Source: CAYRVF01 sp964427535 (lineage in GTDB: Bacteria; Chloroflexota; Ktedonobacteria; Ktedonobacterales; JADMIN01). From it: a stretch of 48,000 bases of DNA. Below the pieces are notes generated by a model. It did not search any database. It worked only from the letters and a program-made list of their open reading frames with translations, and was not told where the DNA came from. Below, piece after piece: positions 30,503 to 39,332 of this stretch; position 1 is the stretch's first letter, and each line of letters starts with the position of its first letter. Location: the NCBI GenBank assembly GCA_964427535.1, contig CAYRVF010000019.1, positions 1 through 48,000 on the forward strand, in the 5' to 3' direction. Position numbers and translations under genes: made by a program.

Positions 30503-32596
30503 TTACGCGCCGGGGTCAATGCCAATCAACTCGAACGCCGAGATCGGAGTTTGCTTGCCCTTGACGGCCACGTCTCCCAACGGGCGCACGCGGGCGTCGC
30601 GTCCCGCCGCGGCAATCGTCGCCTCGCTCAGCAGCACCGCATCGTCCGTAGCGTGCGCCTGGAGACGCTGGGCCACGTTGACCGCATCGCCGATCGCGGT
30701 ATAGTTCTGCATCCGACCGTGTGCGCCGATGTTGCCGACGACGGCGAGGCCGGTATGCACGCCAATGCCGTAGCGCGCGCCAGCGTGCCCGCCTGGCTGC
30801 CCTACGCGGTACCGCTCTAGCCCACGCTGGAGTGCCCATGCCGCCCGGACGGCGCGACGAGCGTGGTCTGGCTGCGGCAGCGGCGCGTTGAAGATCGCCA
30901 TCACGGCGTCGCCAATGTAGGCCGTCAGCGTGCCTTCCTCGCGCCAGATCGCCTCGGTCACGATGTCGAGATACTCGTTCAGTAGGCTGATGAGCGCGGC
31001 CGACTCCATCCGCTCGGCAAGCGCGGTATATCCACGGATGTCCGCGAAAAGCACGCTGACCTCGCGCGTCTCACCGCCCAGATGCACGGCGTCTGGATTC
31101 GCCAGCAACTGTGCGACGACAGCCGGATGCACATATTGACCGAACAGCCGCTGAATCTCCGCGCTCTTCTGCTGGGCCTGCCGCAGCTCCGTTAGATCGT
31201 CGAGCACGATCGCGGTGCCGATCCGGTGGCCCGCGCCCTGGCTCTCGCGTAACGGTGCAGTGCGCACATGTAGCGTGACCGGTCCCCGCACAGGCAGTGT
31301 GGAGGCAATCTCGCGACCTGCAGACGGCGCGCGGCCCGTCATCGCTTCCGAGAGCGCCGCCGCGACCTCACCGCTGGCTATACTGCCGGTCATTCGCTGA
31401 TATGGCTCACCCAGAACGGCATCGGTCGCCATGCCCAATATCGCCTCGGCGGCGCGGTTGAATGTCGTGACGATGCCATGTGTGTCTACGCTTAGCACGC
31501 CGCTCGGGATGGAGCCGAGTACGGCATCCTGGTACGCCTTCATCGCCGCGAGCTCGTCCATGCGCTGCCGCAGATCCGAGACGAGACGGGCGTTTTCGAT
31601 AGCGACTGCCGCCTGGTTGCAGAAGGCGCTCAGCACGTCGAGCTGTGTCTCGTCGAAGAGACCAGACTCGGTGCGGCTATCGACATACACCACGCCGATG
31701 CTCTGCCCGTGTGTCATCAACGGCACACACATCACCGAACGCAGCGTATAGGCCACCACACTTTCGAACCGCTGGAGCTGTTCGTCGCCCGCCGCGTCGG
31801 TGGTGAGTAGGGGCGCTCGCGCCTCCCAGACCGACGCCAAAATGCGACGGCTGATCGCGAAGTCCGCCCGGTGCAGCGCCTCGCCATCGGCGCGCCGGGC
31901 GGCGGCGAAGCGGAGTGTCTGTGCTGCCTCGTCCCAGAGCAGCAGAAAGCCGCGCTCTGCCCGTACGACGTCGATCACGCTGCGCATCGCCGAATCAAGC
32001 ACGTGCTCCAGATTGAGCGAGCTGTTTAACTCATGCGCGGTGGAGCAGAGTAGCGCCAGGCATGCCCGTTCTTGCTCAAGCGACCGGCGCCGGTCCCGCG
32101 CGTGCTCCACATCGCCGGTGAGCCGCGCGAGCGCCCCTTCCATTCTGGCGAGTCGCAGGTCGGCATCCTGAACCACTGCCAGCGTGTCCGCGAGCAGCCT
32201 CGTGCGCGGATCGCCGAGGTCAGTCGAGTAGGCACCCTCTACCGCAGGCTCCAGCGAGCGGGCAAGACGGTGCAGCGTCGCGGCCAGGTCGCCGAGTCCG
32301 GCCTGGAGCATTTCGATAGAGTCGACGGCACCACTCGCATCCCGAGGCCGCGACGGGTTTGACGGCCTGCGAGAGCGTAGCAGTTGGGTCGGCAGCGCGC
32401 CGTCTGTCCCCAGCTGCGTAGTACCAGCCTCGGCGGGCAACGGACCCACGTCGGGAGCCTCGACACCCAGTTGCGCGCTCAGTCGCGAGAGGAAAGCGTC
32501 GACCGGCTGCGGCGTCCAGCCCTTCGGCATGCGCTCGGTGCGCTGCTGCGACAGGTCGCCTACGGCTGGCGCTCTGCGCGTCTCCTCGCTGGTCAT
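30503..32596 (-). CDS. GAF-PAS class III nucleotide cyclase
   Basis: A 697-residue cytoplasmic signalling protein. Residues 1-185 are low complexity then coiled coil; about 185-345 is a GAF domain (LNLEHVLDSAMRSVIDVVRAERGFLLL); about 355-475 is a PAS domain (GVLSVDTHGIVTTFNRAAEAILG); about 500-690 is the class III catalytic domain. Metal-binding Asp residues are in LFADIRGYT and YIGDAVMAIF; the transition-state Asn/Arg are in AIGDAVNVAQRL. The lysine that recognises adenine in many adenylyl cyclases, usually two residues before IGD, is Ala here (LTAYIGD), so the product (cAMP or another nucleotide) is uncertain. The ATG at 32596 has GGGAGG six bases upstream. Confidence 0.93.
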   Translation of the reverse strand: MTSEETRRAPAVGDLSQQRTERMPKGWTPQPVDAFLSRLSAQLGVEAPDVGPLPAEAGTTQLGTDGALPTQLLRSRRPSNPSRPRDASGAVDSIEMLQAGLGDLAATLHRLARSLEPAVEGAYSTDLGDPRTRLLADTLAVVQDADLRLARMEGALARLTGDVEHARDRRRSLEQERACLALLCSTAHELNSSLNLEHVLDSAMRSVIDVVRAERGFLLLWDEAAQTLRFAAARRADGEALHRADFAISRRILASVWEARAPLLTTDAAGDEQLQRFESVVAYTLRSVMCVPLMTHGQSIGVVYVDSRTESGLFDETQLDVLSAFCNQAAVAIENARLVSDLRQRMDELAAMKAYQDAVLGSIPSGVLSVDTHGIVTTFNRAAEAILGMATDAVLGEPYQRMTGSIASGEVAAALSEAMTGRAPSAGREIASTLPVRGPVTLHVRTAPLRESQGAGHRIGTAIVLDDLTELRQAQQKSAEIQRLFGQYVHPAVVAQLLANPDAVHLGGETREVSVLFADIRGYTALAERMESAALISLLNEYLDIVTEAIWREEGTLTAYIGDAVMAIFNAPLPQPDHARRAVRAAWALQRGLERYRVGQPGGHAGARYGIGVHTGLAVVGNIGAHGRMQNYTAIGDAVNVAQRLQAHATDDAVLLSEATIAAAGRDARVRPLGDVAVKGKQTPISAFELIGIDPGA

Positions 32597-32647
32597 AGAT
32601 GCCCTCCCGCATCGTGCGATGCCGGGCGCCGCCGAGCAATATCGGCG

Positions 32648-34402
32648 TCACTTGAAGATGCTGATCGGCTTATTGTCTCGACGGAGCGGAGCCGACTCGC
32701 GCTGCCGGGCCTCCGCCATTTCGTCGGTGAATTGCCGCTGCCACTCGGCGGGCGCGTCTTTGCTCTCGCCACCGTGCGGCGTAATGCGTGCGCGCACACG
32801 GCAAATTACCGGCGTATTGACCCCCGCCCCCGCGACGATCGCCTGCCCCTTGGAGAGCGCAGGCAGGTTCTGCAGCAGATCGTGGCCGATGCCCTCTACC
32901 GCCGCCGCGACACTGTTCTGGTCGACCTCGTTGACGATGCGCATGATGCACTGCGTCAGACACTGGCTGAGCACGTCGGCGTCGAGCTTGCCCGGCCGCT
33001 GGCTGATGAGCCCCACACCGATGCCAAACTTGCGCCCCTCCGCCAGCACCTGCTTGAGGATGTTCGTCGTGATCGCCTCGCCACCGTGCGGAGCAAAGTG
33101 GTGCGCCTCCTCGATGAGAACGAAGACCGGATAGGGCAGATAACTCTCATGCGAGTCTTGCACCTTGCCGCGCTCGGTGTTCATGCGGGCGTTGTAGATG
33201 CGGCGCAACAGCGTCGCCACAATCACCTGCTGGTCTCGCTCGTCGATCTCATTGAGCTGCAGCACAGTACATTGACCGGGCTGCAAGATCTCCTTGAGGT
33301 CGAGATGATGCTGCGGATCGAAGACGACGCTGTTGTCGCCGAGCCGTTCGTCGATCTTCCAGGCCAGCGCGGCGACAGTGCTGTTGCCGCTGTCGTCGCC
33401 GCTTTCCTCGTTGCGGTCGCGGGCGACGTCACTCACCGCGCGCTTGAGCTCCTCGGCGGTCCACGGCTGGCCTTTTTTCGCGCGGCGCAGATTGTCGTAC
33501 CCCCGGCTGAGGAAGTGATGCTGCTTGTCAGTCATGTTCGGCAGCAGATAGCGCAGGTCGCCGATCGAGAGCGTATTCAGCCGCACCTTCACCGAGTCGT
33601 GCAAAAAGACCTTGGTCGTCGCCTCATAGCCGTTCGCGCGCGGTGTCCGCGACGCAAGACGCGCCCCATCGGCGTGCTCGCCCGACATACGAAACTCGTC
33701 GTGGTTGGCAAGCTCTTGCAGCGTGCCGTACTCGCCGTGGGGATCGATAATCAACACGCAGGCGCGATTATACGGCCGCATCAACTCCTCGATGAGCACG
33801 CTGGCGAGGTAGCTCTTGCCCGACCCCGTGCTCGCGATGATGGCTAGATGGGTGCTCACCAGATCCTTCACGTCCAGCACCACCGGCACAGCATGCTGTG
33901 GGCGCGTCAGCAGCGAGCCGATAGCCGCGCTGCCGATGTCCCCAGGACGCTTGCGCGAGAGCACGGTGGAGAGCAGCGCATCATCGGCGAGATAGATCGG
34001 CGTGCCGCTGCTCGGAGGAATCCAGGGATTGACGAAAGTGGCGAAATCCGCGTCGTAATAGCCCATAATCGCGACGTGCAGCTCGAAGAGATCACTGGCG
34101 CGCTGGTCGTAGCCAACAAGCGCGGCGACCTCGGCCGGCGCGACGCCCGGCTCGGAGAGGAACGTGTCGGGATAGAGCTGCACCGGCACACGGCGCAAGA
34201 TGCGCCCTAGCACACGCCGTGGCTTCGCGGCACGTACACCATTGCCACCTGGCGCGCTCTCGCCGGCTTCATCCAACTCGTAGTAGACGTACTCGCCGTT
34301 CTTGAGCAGGCGCTGTTCGTCGCGCGAGATGAAGGTGTATTCGTGGATAGTCTGGCCGGGTCCTTTGGTGATGCCCACCGGCGCGTTCGTCTGCGTCTGC
34401 AT
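32648..34402 (-). CDS. herA: HerA-family DNA translocase/helicase
   Basis: A 584-residue hexameric RecA/FtsK-like ATPase. An N-terminal HAS-barrel-type region is followed by Walker A ASTGSGKS (190-197), DPHGEYG, Walker B VFVLIEEAHHF (about 426-436), and the Gln-containing sensor ISQRPGKLD (about 467-473). HerA proteins unwind or resect DNA ends, usually with the nuclease NurA in archaea, or act with other partners in bacteria. No nurA is beside it. An HAS-barrel-like gene precedes it by only 18 bases and is probably a partner. The ATG at 34402 has GAGAGGATCTC upstream. The gene lies 51 bases before the cyclase gene on the same strand. Confidence 0.93.
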   Translation of the reverse strand: MQTQTNAPVGITKGPGQTIHEYTFISRDEQRLLKNGEYVYYELDEAGESAPGGNGVRAAKPRRVLGRILRRVPVQLYPDTFLSEPGVAPAEVAALVGYDQRASDLFELHVAIMGYYDADFATFVNPWIPPSSGTPIYLADDALLSTVLSRKRPGDIGSAAIGSLLTRPQHAVPVVLDVKDLVSTHLAIIASTGSGKSYLASVLIEELMRPYNRACVLIIDPHGEYGTLQELANHDEFRMSGEHADGARLASRTPRANGYEATTKVFLHDSVKVRLNTLSIGDLRYLLPNMTDKQHHFLSRGYDNLRRAKKGQPWTAEELKRAVSDVARDRNEESGDDSGNSTVAALAWKIDERLGDNSVVFDPQHHLDLKEILQPGQCTVLQLNEIDERDQQVIVATLLRRIYNARMNTERGKVQDSHESYLPYPVFVLIEEAHHFAPHGGEAITTNILKQVLAEGRKFGIGVGLISQRPGKLDADVLSQCLTQCIMRIVNEVDQNSVAAAVEGIGHDLLQNLPALSKGQAIVAGAGVNTPVICRVRARITPHGGESKDAPAEWQRQFTDEMAEARQRESAPLRRDNKPISIFK

Positions 34403-34419
34403 GAGAGATCCTCTCGCCG

Positions 34420-35172
34420 CTACCCCGCCGCTTCAACCTTCAGCCGCCACGCGAAGTTCCGCTTGACGATCGAAAGCAGCGCCGCATTCTCAGGAAACAG
34501 CCGCTCCAGTCGCTCCACCGTGCGGAGGATCGCCTGCGGCATGAGCACATGATCCTGGGCGACGACGTGCGGCAGGTAGCCCATATGCAGGTAGGGTCTG
34601 GCGCCGCCGGGGGCTTCGTCGTCCGCGAAGCGGTGGAAAGCGCGCACCTCCGCGTCTGAGAGCGAGACCGCGACCGCGCCGAGGTCGGGAGCCAACTCAG
34701 GCACACCATGCATGATACGCGATGTCGCGCCCGCTTCGATTGAAAGTGCGCCGAGCAGCACCACAGAGACGAGCACCGCACGCTCGGCCAGGTAGTCGGG
34801 CGAGAACAGCTCGACCTGTCCGTCGTTGGAGAGCCGAGGTCCTAGTGTGCCAAACGCGGGATTGACGAGGATCGTGTCGTAGACCAGCCCCACAACATGC
34901 GGCCCCGAGGCGGGGACATGTCCGTTCTTCGCGGGAACGAGCGCGTCTGGAACACCTGTTGGCCCATCGAGTAGAAGGGGTGTGAGCAGCGCGACATCCG
35001 GGCTGACGGGACTCTGCCGCAGGGGAATGCGCACAAAGCTGCCGAAGGCGTAGTCGTCTGGCAGGGGCGGCGAGGCCACCTCGCCGTGCCCGAAGATCTG
35101 GCACGTATACCGAACGTGCGAATCCGAGCGGACGATCTTGCCGATGGCAACTCCGCCTCGCTGCTCTGCCAT
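34420..35172 (-). CDS. Unknown HerA-linked protein with HAS-barrel-like N-terminus
   Basis: A 250-residue protein encoded 18 bases upstream of herA on the same strand. The first 50 residues (GVAIGKIVRSDSHVRYTCQIFGHGEV and SFVRIPL) look like a HAS-barrel, the small beta domain of HerA and related ATP synthases that holds subunits together. The rest is mixed alpha/beta with no nuclease motif that I can see; NurA-type DxD/ExK residues are not evident. The ATG at 35172 follows AGGGGGCAGG. A TATACT box lies at 35204-35209 (minus strand). It may be an adaptor for HerA or the first subunit of a HerA complex. This is inferred from gene order and the domain resemblance. Confidence 0.72.
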   Translation of the reverse strand: MAEQRGGVAIGKIVRSDSHVRYTCQIFGHGEVASPPLPDDYAFGSFVRIPLRQSPVSPDVALLTPLLLDGPTGVPDALVPAKNGHVPASGPHVVGLVYDTILVNPAFGTLGPRLSNDGQVELFSPDYLAERAVLVSVVLLGALSIEAGATSRIMHGVPELAPDLGAVAVSLSDAEVRAFHRFADDEAPGGARPYLHMGYLPHVVAQDHVLMPQAILRTVERLERLFPENAALLSIVKRNFAWRLKVEAAG

Positions 35173-35258
35173 GCGCCTGCCCCCTTTGTCGCTGCTGCTC
35201 CGCAGTATATCATGTCGCGCGTTCGGCAACGGAGCAGCGTGACCGGGGCGGGTAGGTC

Positions 35259-35723
35259 CTACTTCTTCGGCGCGACGGTCTTCGTCGGACTCACGTGCGG
35301 GGTGGTTGTCGCGTGGGGCGCCGGTTGCGAGAGCAGGTTGCGGCCCATCTGCTCGAGGCGCACGGCACCCACGCAGCTTGCGATAACGAGTGCCAGCACG
35401 GCCGTCAGCAGCGCCGCGCTCATGATCGGATGCAGACCGGAGAAGCGACGCGGTGGCACCAGGCGGCGCGCCGACAGCGCAAAGCTTGAGGCGAGCGTGC
35501 TCTGATCGCTCGAAGAAATCCAGCGTGCTCGTTCGACGACCGGCGCCACATCGTCCGCGGGCACCGCGGGCTGCGCCGGGGTCGCCTCTATCTCCGCCAC
35601 CGCAACCGTGACTGCTGCGTGTGCCTCTCCAATCGCATCCGTCTCAGCGGTCGTACTCTGTCGAGGATGCTCTCGTGCTGCCCAGTCCGCCTCGTGCCCG
35701 CCGTGCGCCCCAGTCGTCTCCAC
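35259..35723 (-). CDS. Small single-pass membrane protein of unknown function
   Basis: A 154-residue protein with a long hydrophilic, Ala/Glu/Thr-rich N-terminal region, one hydrophobic segment near residues 102-124 (SAALLTAVLALVIASCVGAV), and a short Pro/Thr-rich tail ending APKK. I chose the GTG at 35723 because GGGAG lies six bases upstream; a further in-frame extension to 35807 has no such signal. It precedes the HerA-linked gene by 86 bases. I see no recognisable domain. Confidence 0.5.
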   Translation of the reverse strand: METTGAHGGHEADWAAREHPRQSTTAETDAIGEAHAAVTVAVAEIEATPAQPAVPADDVAPVVERARWISSSDQSTLASSFALSARRLVPPRRFSGLHPIMSAALLTAVLALVIASCVGAVRLEQMGRNLLSQPAPHATTTPHVSPTKTVAPKK

Positions 35724-35965
35724 TCTGCGCTCCCTGTCATTCCGCGTGAAGGCGCGTCGTGCCCACGCTCGCCTCCACGGCCCTTCCCAGCGGCCGATGT
35801 CCCCCACCTGGCACAGGAAGGTTTCGACGCTCGCGTCCGCGCCCGCCGTTCAGCACGTCGCGATGGTGATGTCGCCCAACTGGCGAATGATCTGCGAGCG
35901 TCGAAACCGTGTCACTAGACTAGACGAAGCAAGCAGGATACTATCGCACCAAATTGGCTACGCAA

Positions 35966-36889
35966 TTACTCGTAGTCTGCGAGTGCGCGGGCAATTCGGG
36001 CACCCCAGCGCGCATTGTTGAGCAGCAGCGATGTATTTGCGGCGACACTCTCGCCGCCCGTCAGTTCCGCCACACGGCCGAGTAAGAACGGCGTCAAGGC
36101 AGGACCGGTGATGTGTCGCTCCGTCGCTTCGGCGAGCGCGGAGGCAATCGTGGCCTCCGTTTCCTCTGCGGAGAGCGCCTGCTCGACGGGAAGCGGCACT
36201 GTCACGAGCAGCCCGCCGCCAATGCCGCTCTCCCATTGGGCGCGCGCGATCGTCGCGACCTCGGTGGCGCTCTCGGCGCGGTGCGGCACCGGAAGCCCGC
36301 TCGTCGGCGCATAGAAGGCGGGCAGATCGTCTGTACCCAGCCCAAGAACGGGTACGCCCTGTGTCTCTAGATACTCCAACGTCAGGGACAGATCGAGGAT
36401 CGCCTTCGCGCCCGCGCAGACCGTGACGACGGCGGAGCGGGCCAGCTCAGGCAAATCGGCTGAGATGTCGAACGTCATCGGGGCGCCGCGATGGACGCCA
36501 CCGATGCCGCCTGTCGCGAAGACACGAATGTCGACCAGCGCGGCGCAGGCAAGGGTACCGGCGACGGTGGTAGCCGCCGTGGCCTTGCGCGCGAGGGCGA
36601 CCGCGAGATCGCGGCGGCTCGCTTTGAGTACGCCGTGCTCGCTGCCCAGGCGCTCGATTTCGGCCCTGCTCAGGCCGATCACGATCTGGCCATCGAGCAG
36701 CGCGATGGTCGCCGGGACCCCACCCTCCGCGCGAATCGCTCGCTCCATCTCGAGCGCCACTTCCACGTTTGTCGGACGCGGCAGGCCATGAGCGATCACC
36801 GTCGACTCCAGCGCCACCACCGGCCGCGCGGTCGCCAGCGCCTCGCGCACCTCCGGAGCGACACGAATATACCCGTCCCTGACGTCCAC
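35966..36889 (-). CDS. psuG: Pseudouridine-5'-phosphate glycosidase
   Basis: Enzyme of pseudouridine breakdown that splits the C-C glycosidic bond of pseudouridine 5'-phosphate to uracil and ribose 5-phosphate. The product (about 307 residues) has the family blocks VVALESTVIAHGLPRPTNVE, TIALLDGQIVIGLS, KASRRDLAVALA, TVAGTLACAALVDIRVFATGGIGGVHRGAP and DISADLPELA. GGAGG precedes the GTG at 36889 by nine bases, while an ATG at 36898 abuts it directly; the start is uncertain by three codons. No psuK kinase is adjacent. A DUF2795 gene ends 63 bases upstream on the same strand. Confidence 0.93.
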   Translation of the reverse strand: MDVRDGYIRVAPEVREALATARPVVALESTVIAHGLPRPTNVEVALEMERAIRAEGGVPATIALLDGQIVIGLSRAEIERLGSEHGVLKASRRDLAVALARKATAATTVAGTLACAALVDIRVFATGGIGGVHRGAPMTFDISADLPELARSAVVTVCAGAKAILDLSLTLEYLETQGVPVLGLGTDDLPAFYAPTSGLPVPHRAESATEVATIARAQWESGIGGGLLVTVPLPVEQALSAEETEATIASALAEATERHITGPALTPFLLGRVAELTGGESVAANTSLLLNNARWGARIARALADYE

Positions 36890-36951
36890 GCTTCCCATCC
36901 CTCCCAACGTGCCCGAGGCGCCCACACCCGCGAAGCACTCGTGCCGCGGTC

Positions 36952-37170
36952 TTATTCCGTCTTGCCAAAAGCCTTCATCACGTCAGCAGGACTATCAAAC
37001 TGGTTGCTAGGAAGCTGCCTGACGTGGTCGAGCACCTCGCCGCTTGCCCCGTTTGACTCTGCCTGACGTACCAGGTCCTGTTTCGACGCCGGATAGTGCA
37101 TCCCCTTCAGCGCCTTCTGTACGCTCGTCGGCGAAACACGCTGCTCGCCAGCTCGATCGTTCTGTGCCAT
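36952..37170 (-). CDS. DUF2795 protein
   Basis: A 72-residue protein matching the DUF2795 pattern: VQKALKGMHYPASKQDLVRQAE, then GASGEVLDHVRQLPSNQFDSPADVMKAFGK. The family is small, helical and of unknown role, common in Actinobacteria and Chloroflexota. The ATG at 37170 has GGAGGGAG seven bases upstream. It lies between an HD-phosphohydrolase gene (upstream, same strand) and psuG. Confidence 0.85.
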   Translation of the reverse strand: MAQNDRAGEQRVSPTSVQKALKGMHYPASKQDLVRQAESNGASGEVLDHVRQLPSNQFDSPADVMKAFGKTE

Positions 37171-37282
37171 ACGTTTCTCCCTCCGTGGAAAACACGGGCG
37201 ATCACATCAGGTCGCCACGCGGATACCCTGGAGGGACCGCTCGGCACACACCATGCCAGCATTCACACGGCGCGGCACTCCC

Positions 37283-38743
37283 TTAGAGCGCGGGCACACG
37301 CTCCAGCACTGGCAACAGCAGCGCCTCGGCGACGTCGTCGGCGGCGTCGCGCACCTCGGACCGCGCGACCAGCCGGATGCGGCGCTGGTGCTGTTCGTAG
37401 ACACCGAGATCACTTGGCCGCTGCCCGGTGGCCTCGGTCCAGGTCATCAGCCGAGACATCCCTAACGGGGGATGCTCGAATGCGACAGGCAGGTCCATCT
37501 CCCACTTTTCGGGCTTGGGGATGTCGATGACGACGTCCCAGGCCGCAACCGGCAGAGGCAGGGCGGCGTCCAGCGCCTCGGCAAGCGCGATCTCGACTCG
37601 GCGGCGCTTCGACTGATCCCAGAACAACGCGTCGAGCTGACTATAGAGCTTACCCGCCCGCGCGCTGACCTCTAGCAACACCTTATAGGGCCGCCGCAGT
37701 GTAAGCGCCTGAACGAGCGCGCGCGTCCCCTCTGGCATCTCCGCAGCGCTAAAATATGCCAGCAGCGAGGCGTCGTCGAACGTGGCGAGCCTGAGCGGAT
37801 CGAGCGTTCCGGCAATAATGGCCTCTTGCACGGCCCGCAGCAGCATCGCCATCATCGCCCGGTTCGTGTGGTGCCAGTAGACATTGTCGAACATCTCCTG
37901 TCGGGCGTGTAGCAGCGAGTTCAACGGGCTGATGCCCTTGCTGCTGACGCCGAGCCTGCGGCCCTGCTGCCCATCCAGCACGCGCACCGAGCTAAGCAGC
38001 CGTGTGACGTCGACGCCGCCATAGGGCACATTGCAGGCACGGGCGTCGCGCGGCAGATAGTCGAGTTTGTCCACGTCGAGCGGCCCGCTCAAAAGCCGCA
38101 GCAAGAGGGCGTCGACGGCTGGCAACTCACGGTCGCGCGGCGGATCGACGAGGTCGGCGACACGCGCGGGCGAGATGCCGTACCGCTCCAGGACATCCGC
38201 GACAGAGCCGCCCTCGATGATCTGGCGTCCGACGCGCTCATGCGGCGGAATGGGGTAGCCGAGCTCCTCGATGGCGTGTGAAAATGGGTAGTGGCCAATG
38301 TCGTGGACCAGCGCCGCCGAGAGCAGCGCCACCAGCGCACCCGGGTCACTCGCCAGCACCGCCCGCTCTCGTGGCCCCTGCAGGAGCGTTCGTAGCGCGC
38401 GCAACATCAGCCAGTAGACGCCGAGGCTGTGCTCGAAGCGAGTGTGCGTCGCCCCCGGCCAGACACGGTACACGAAGCCAAGCTGCTTGATGCCCTGCAG
38501 GCGCACGAACTCGGGCGTGCTCATCACGTCGAGCTCAAGGTCGCCAAGCGGAATTACCTCGTAGAGGCTGTCGCGGATGGTAGAGCGTGGCCGGATATCA
38601 GGCAGCAATGGTTCGCCGTGCGCGGCCACCTCGTCCCAGAGCGACGGCTCAGAGCGGGCGGTGTGCTGCGCTCCCGTCTGGGAGCTCGCGCCGGCGGATG
38701 CGCGTCGTGTTGTGCCGGAAACCGGCTGTTGTGGTGTCGTCAT
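37283..38743 (-). CDS. HD-domain phosphohydrolase (dNTPase/SAMHD1-like)
   Basis: A 486-residue metal-dependent phosphohydrolase. The HD-site residues appear as THTRFEHSLG (His105), ALVHDIGHYPFSHAIE (His147, Asp148) and DVDKLDYLPRDA (Asp). This is the COG1078 group, related to SAMHD1 and bacterial dGTPases, so it likely removes triphosphate from deoxynucleotides; the natural substrate is not shown. The ATG at 38743 matches the conserved start region; a longer frame to 38806 is not supported. A TATACT box lies only nine bases before the ATG (minus strand), so the message may be nearly leaderless. Confidence 0.92.
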   Translation of the reverse strand: MTTPQQPVSGTTRRASAGASSQTGAQHTARSEPSLWDEVAAHGEPLLPDIRPRSTIRDSLYEVIPLGDLELDVMSTPEFVRLQGIKQLGFVYRVWPGATHTRFEHSLGVYWLMLRALRTLLQGPRERAVLASDPGALVALLSAALVHDIGHYPFSHAIEELGYPIPPHERVGRQIIEGGSVADVLERYGISPARVADLVDPPRDRELPAVDALLLRLLSGPLDVDKLDYLPRDARACNVPYGGVDVTRLLSSVRVLDGQQGRRLGVSSKGISPLNSLLHARQEMFDNVYWHHTNRAMMAMLLRAVQEAIIAGTLDPLRLATFDDASLLAYFSAAEMPEGTRALVQALTLRRPYKVLLEVSARAGKLYSQLDALFWDQSKRRRVEIALAEALDAALPLPVAAWDVVIDIPKPEKWEMDLPVAFEHPPLGMSRLMTWTEATGQRPSDLGVYEQHQRRIRLVARSEVRDAADDVAEALLLPVLERVPAL

Positions 38744-38830
38744 AGCCCTTGTAGTATAACATTGCACGACTAGCGATACGGTCAGAGATAAGCGGCCCAG
38801 CCACACTCGTGCGGCACGGACGGAGTAGCC

Positions 38831-39319
38831 ATGCGCAGAGAGCTATCGGAGGAGCGGGCCTCGGACGGCCGCACCGTGAGCGAATCCCAGGTCGTCATGG
38901 CGCGCAGCATGCAACCGCCCGATGCCAACGTCTGGGGCAACGTCCACGGTGGCGCGATTCTGCGGATGGTGGACGAAGCCGGTGGAGCGGTCGCGATTCG
39001 ACACTCGCGCCGCCGCTGCGTGACCGTCGCGATCGACTCGATGACATTCAAGCAGCCCGTGTACATTGGCGATCTGCTCACGATTACGGCGTGTCTCACG
39101 TATGTCGGCCGCACGTCGATGGAAGTCGAAGCGCGCATCGAAGCGGAGAACATGCTCACCGGCGAGATTCGGCACGCGGGTACGTGCTATCTCGTCTACG
39201 TCGCGCTCGACGATGCTGGCAGACCAGCGCCCGTCCCGCCGCTGCTGCTCCACACCGATCAGGAGCGCCAGCGCTGGCGTGCGGCGGAGAAGCGCCGAGC
39301 GCGGCGACAGCACACTTAG
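38831..39319 (+). CDS. Hotdog-fold acyl-CoA thioesterase
   Basis: A 162-residue hotdog-fold protein of the YciA/BFIT type that hydrolyses acyl-CoA. It contains DANVWGNVHGGAILRMVDEAGGAVA, with the conserved Asn/Asp-x-x-Gly-x-x-HGG pattern, then VAIDSMTFKQPVYIGDLLTITACL and GRTSMEVEARIEAENMLTGE. The C-terminal 20 residues are Arg-rich. The ATG at 38831 has GGAG five bases upstream. It is divergent from the HD gene and 13 bases before glnA, suggesting cotranscription. Chain-length preference cannot be predicted. Confidence 0.92.
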   Translation: MRRELSEERASDGRTVSESQVVMARSMQPPDANVWGNVHGGAILRMVDEAGGAVAIRHSRRRCVTVAIDSMTFKQPVYIGDLLTITACLTYVGRTSMEVEARIEAENMLTGEIRHAGTCYLVYVALDDAGRPAPVPPLLLHTDQERQRWRAAEKRRARRQHT

Positions 39320-39332
39320 AGAGGACGCCCCC

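Noticed and set aside
32384..33847. 487-residue plus-strand frame opposite herA
   Set aside because: Antisense shadow of the herA gene, which has clear Walker motifs on the minus strand.
34420..35172. NurA nuclease beside herA
   Set aside because: No metal-binding acidic motif of NurA is visible, and the N-terminus looks like a HAS-barrel.
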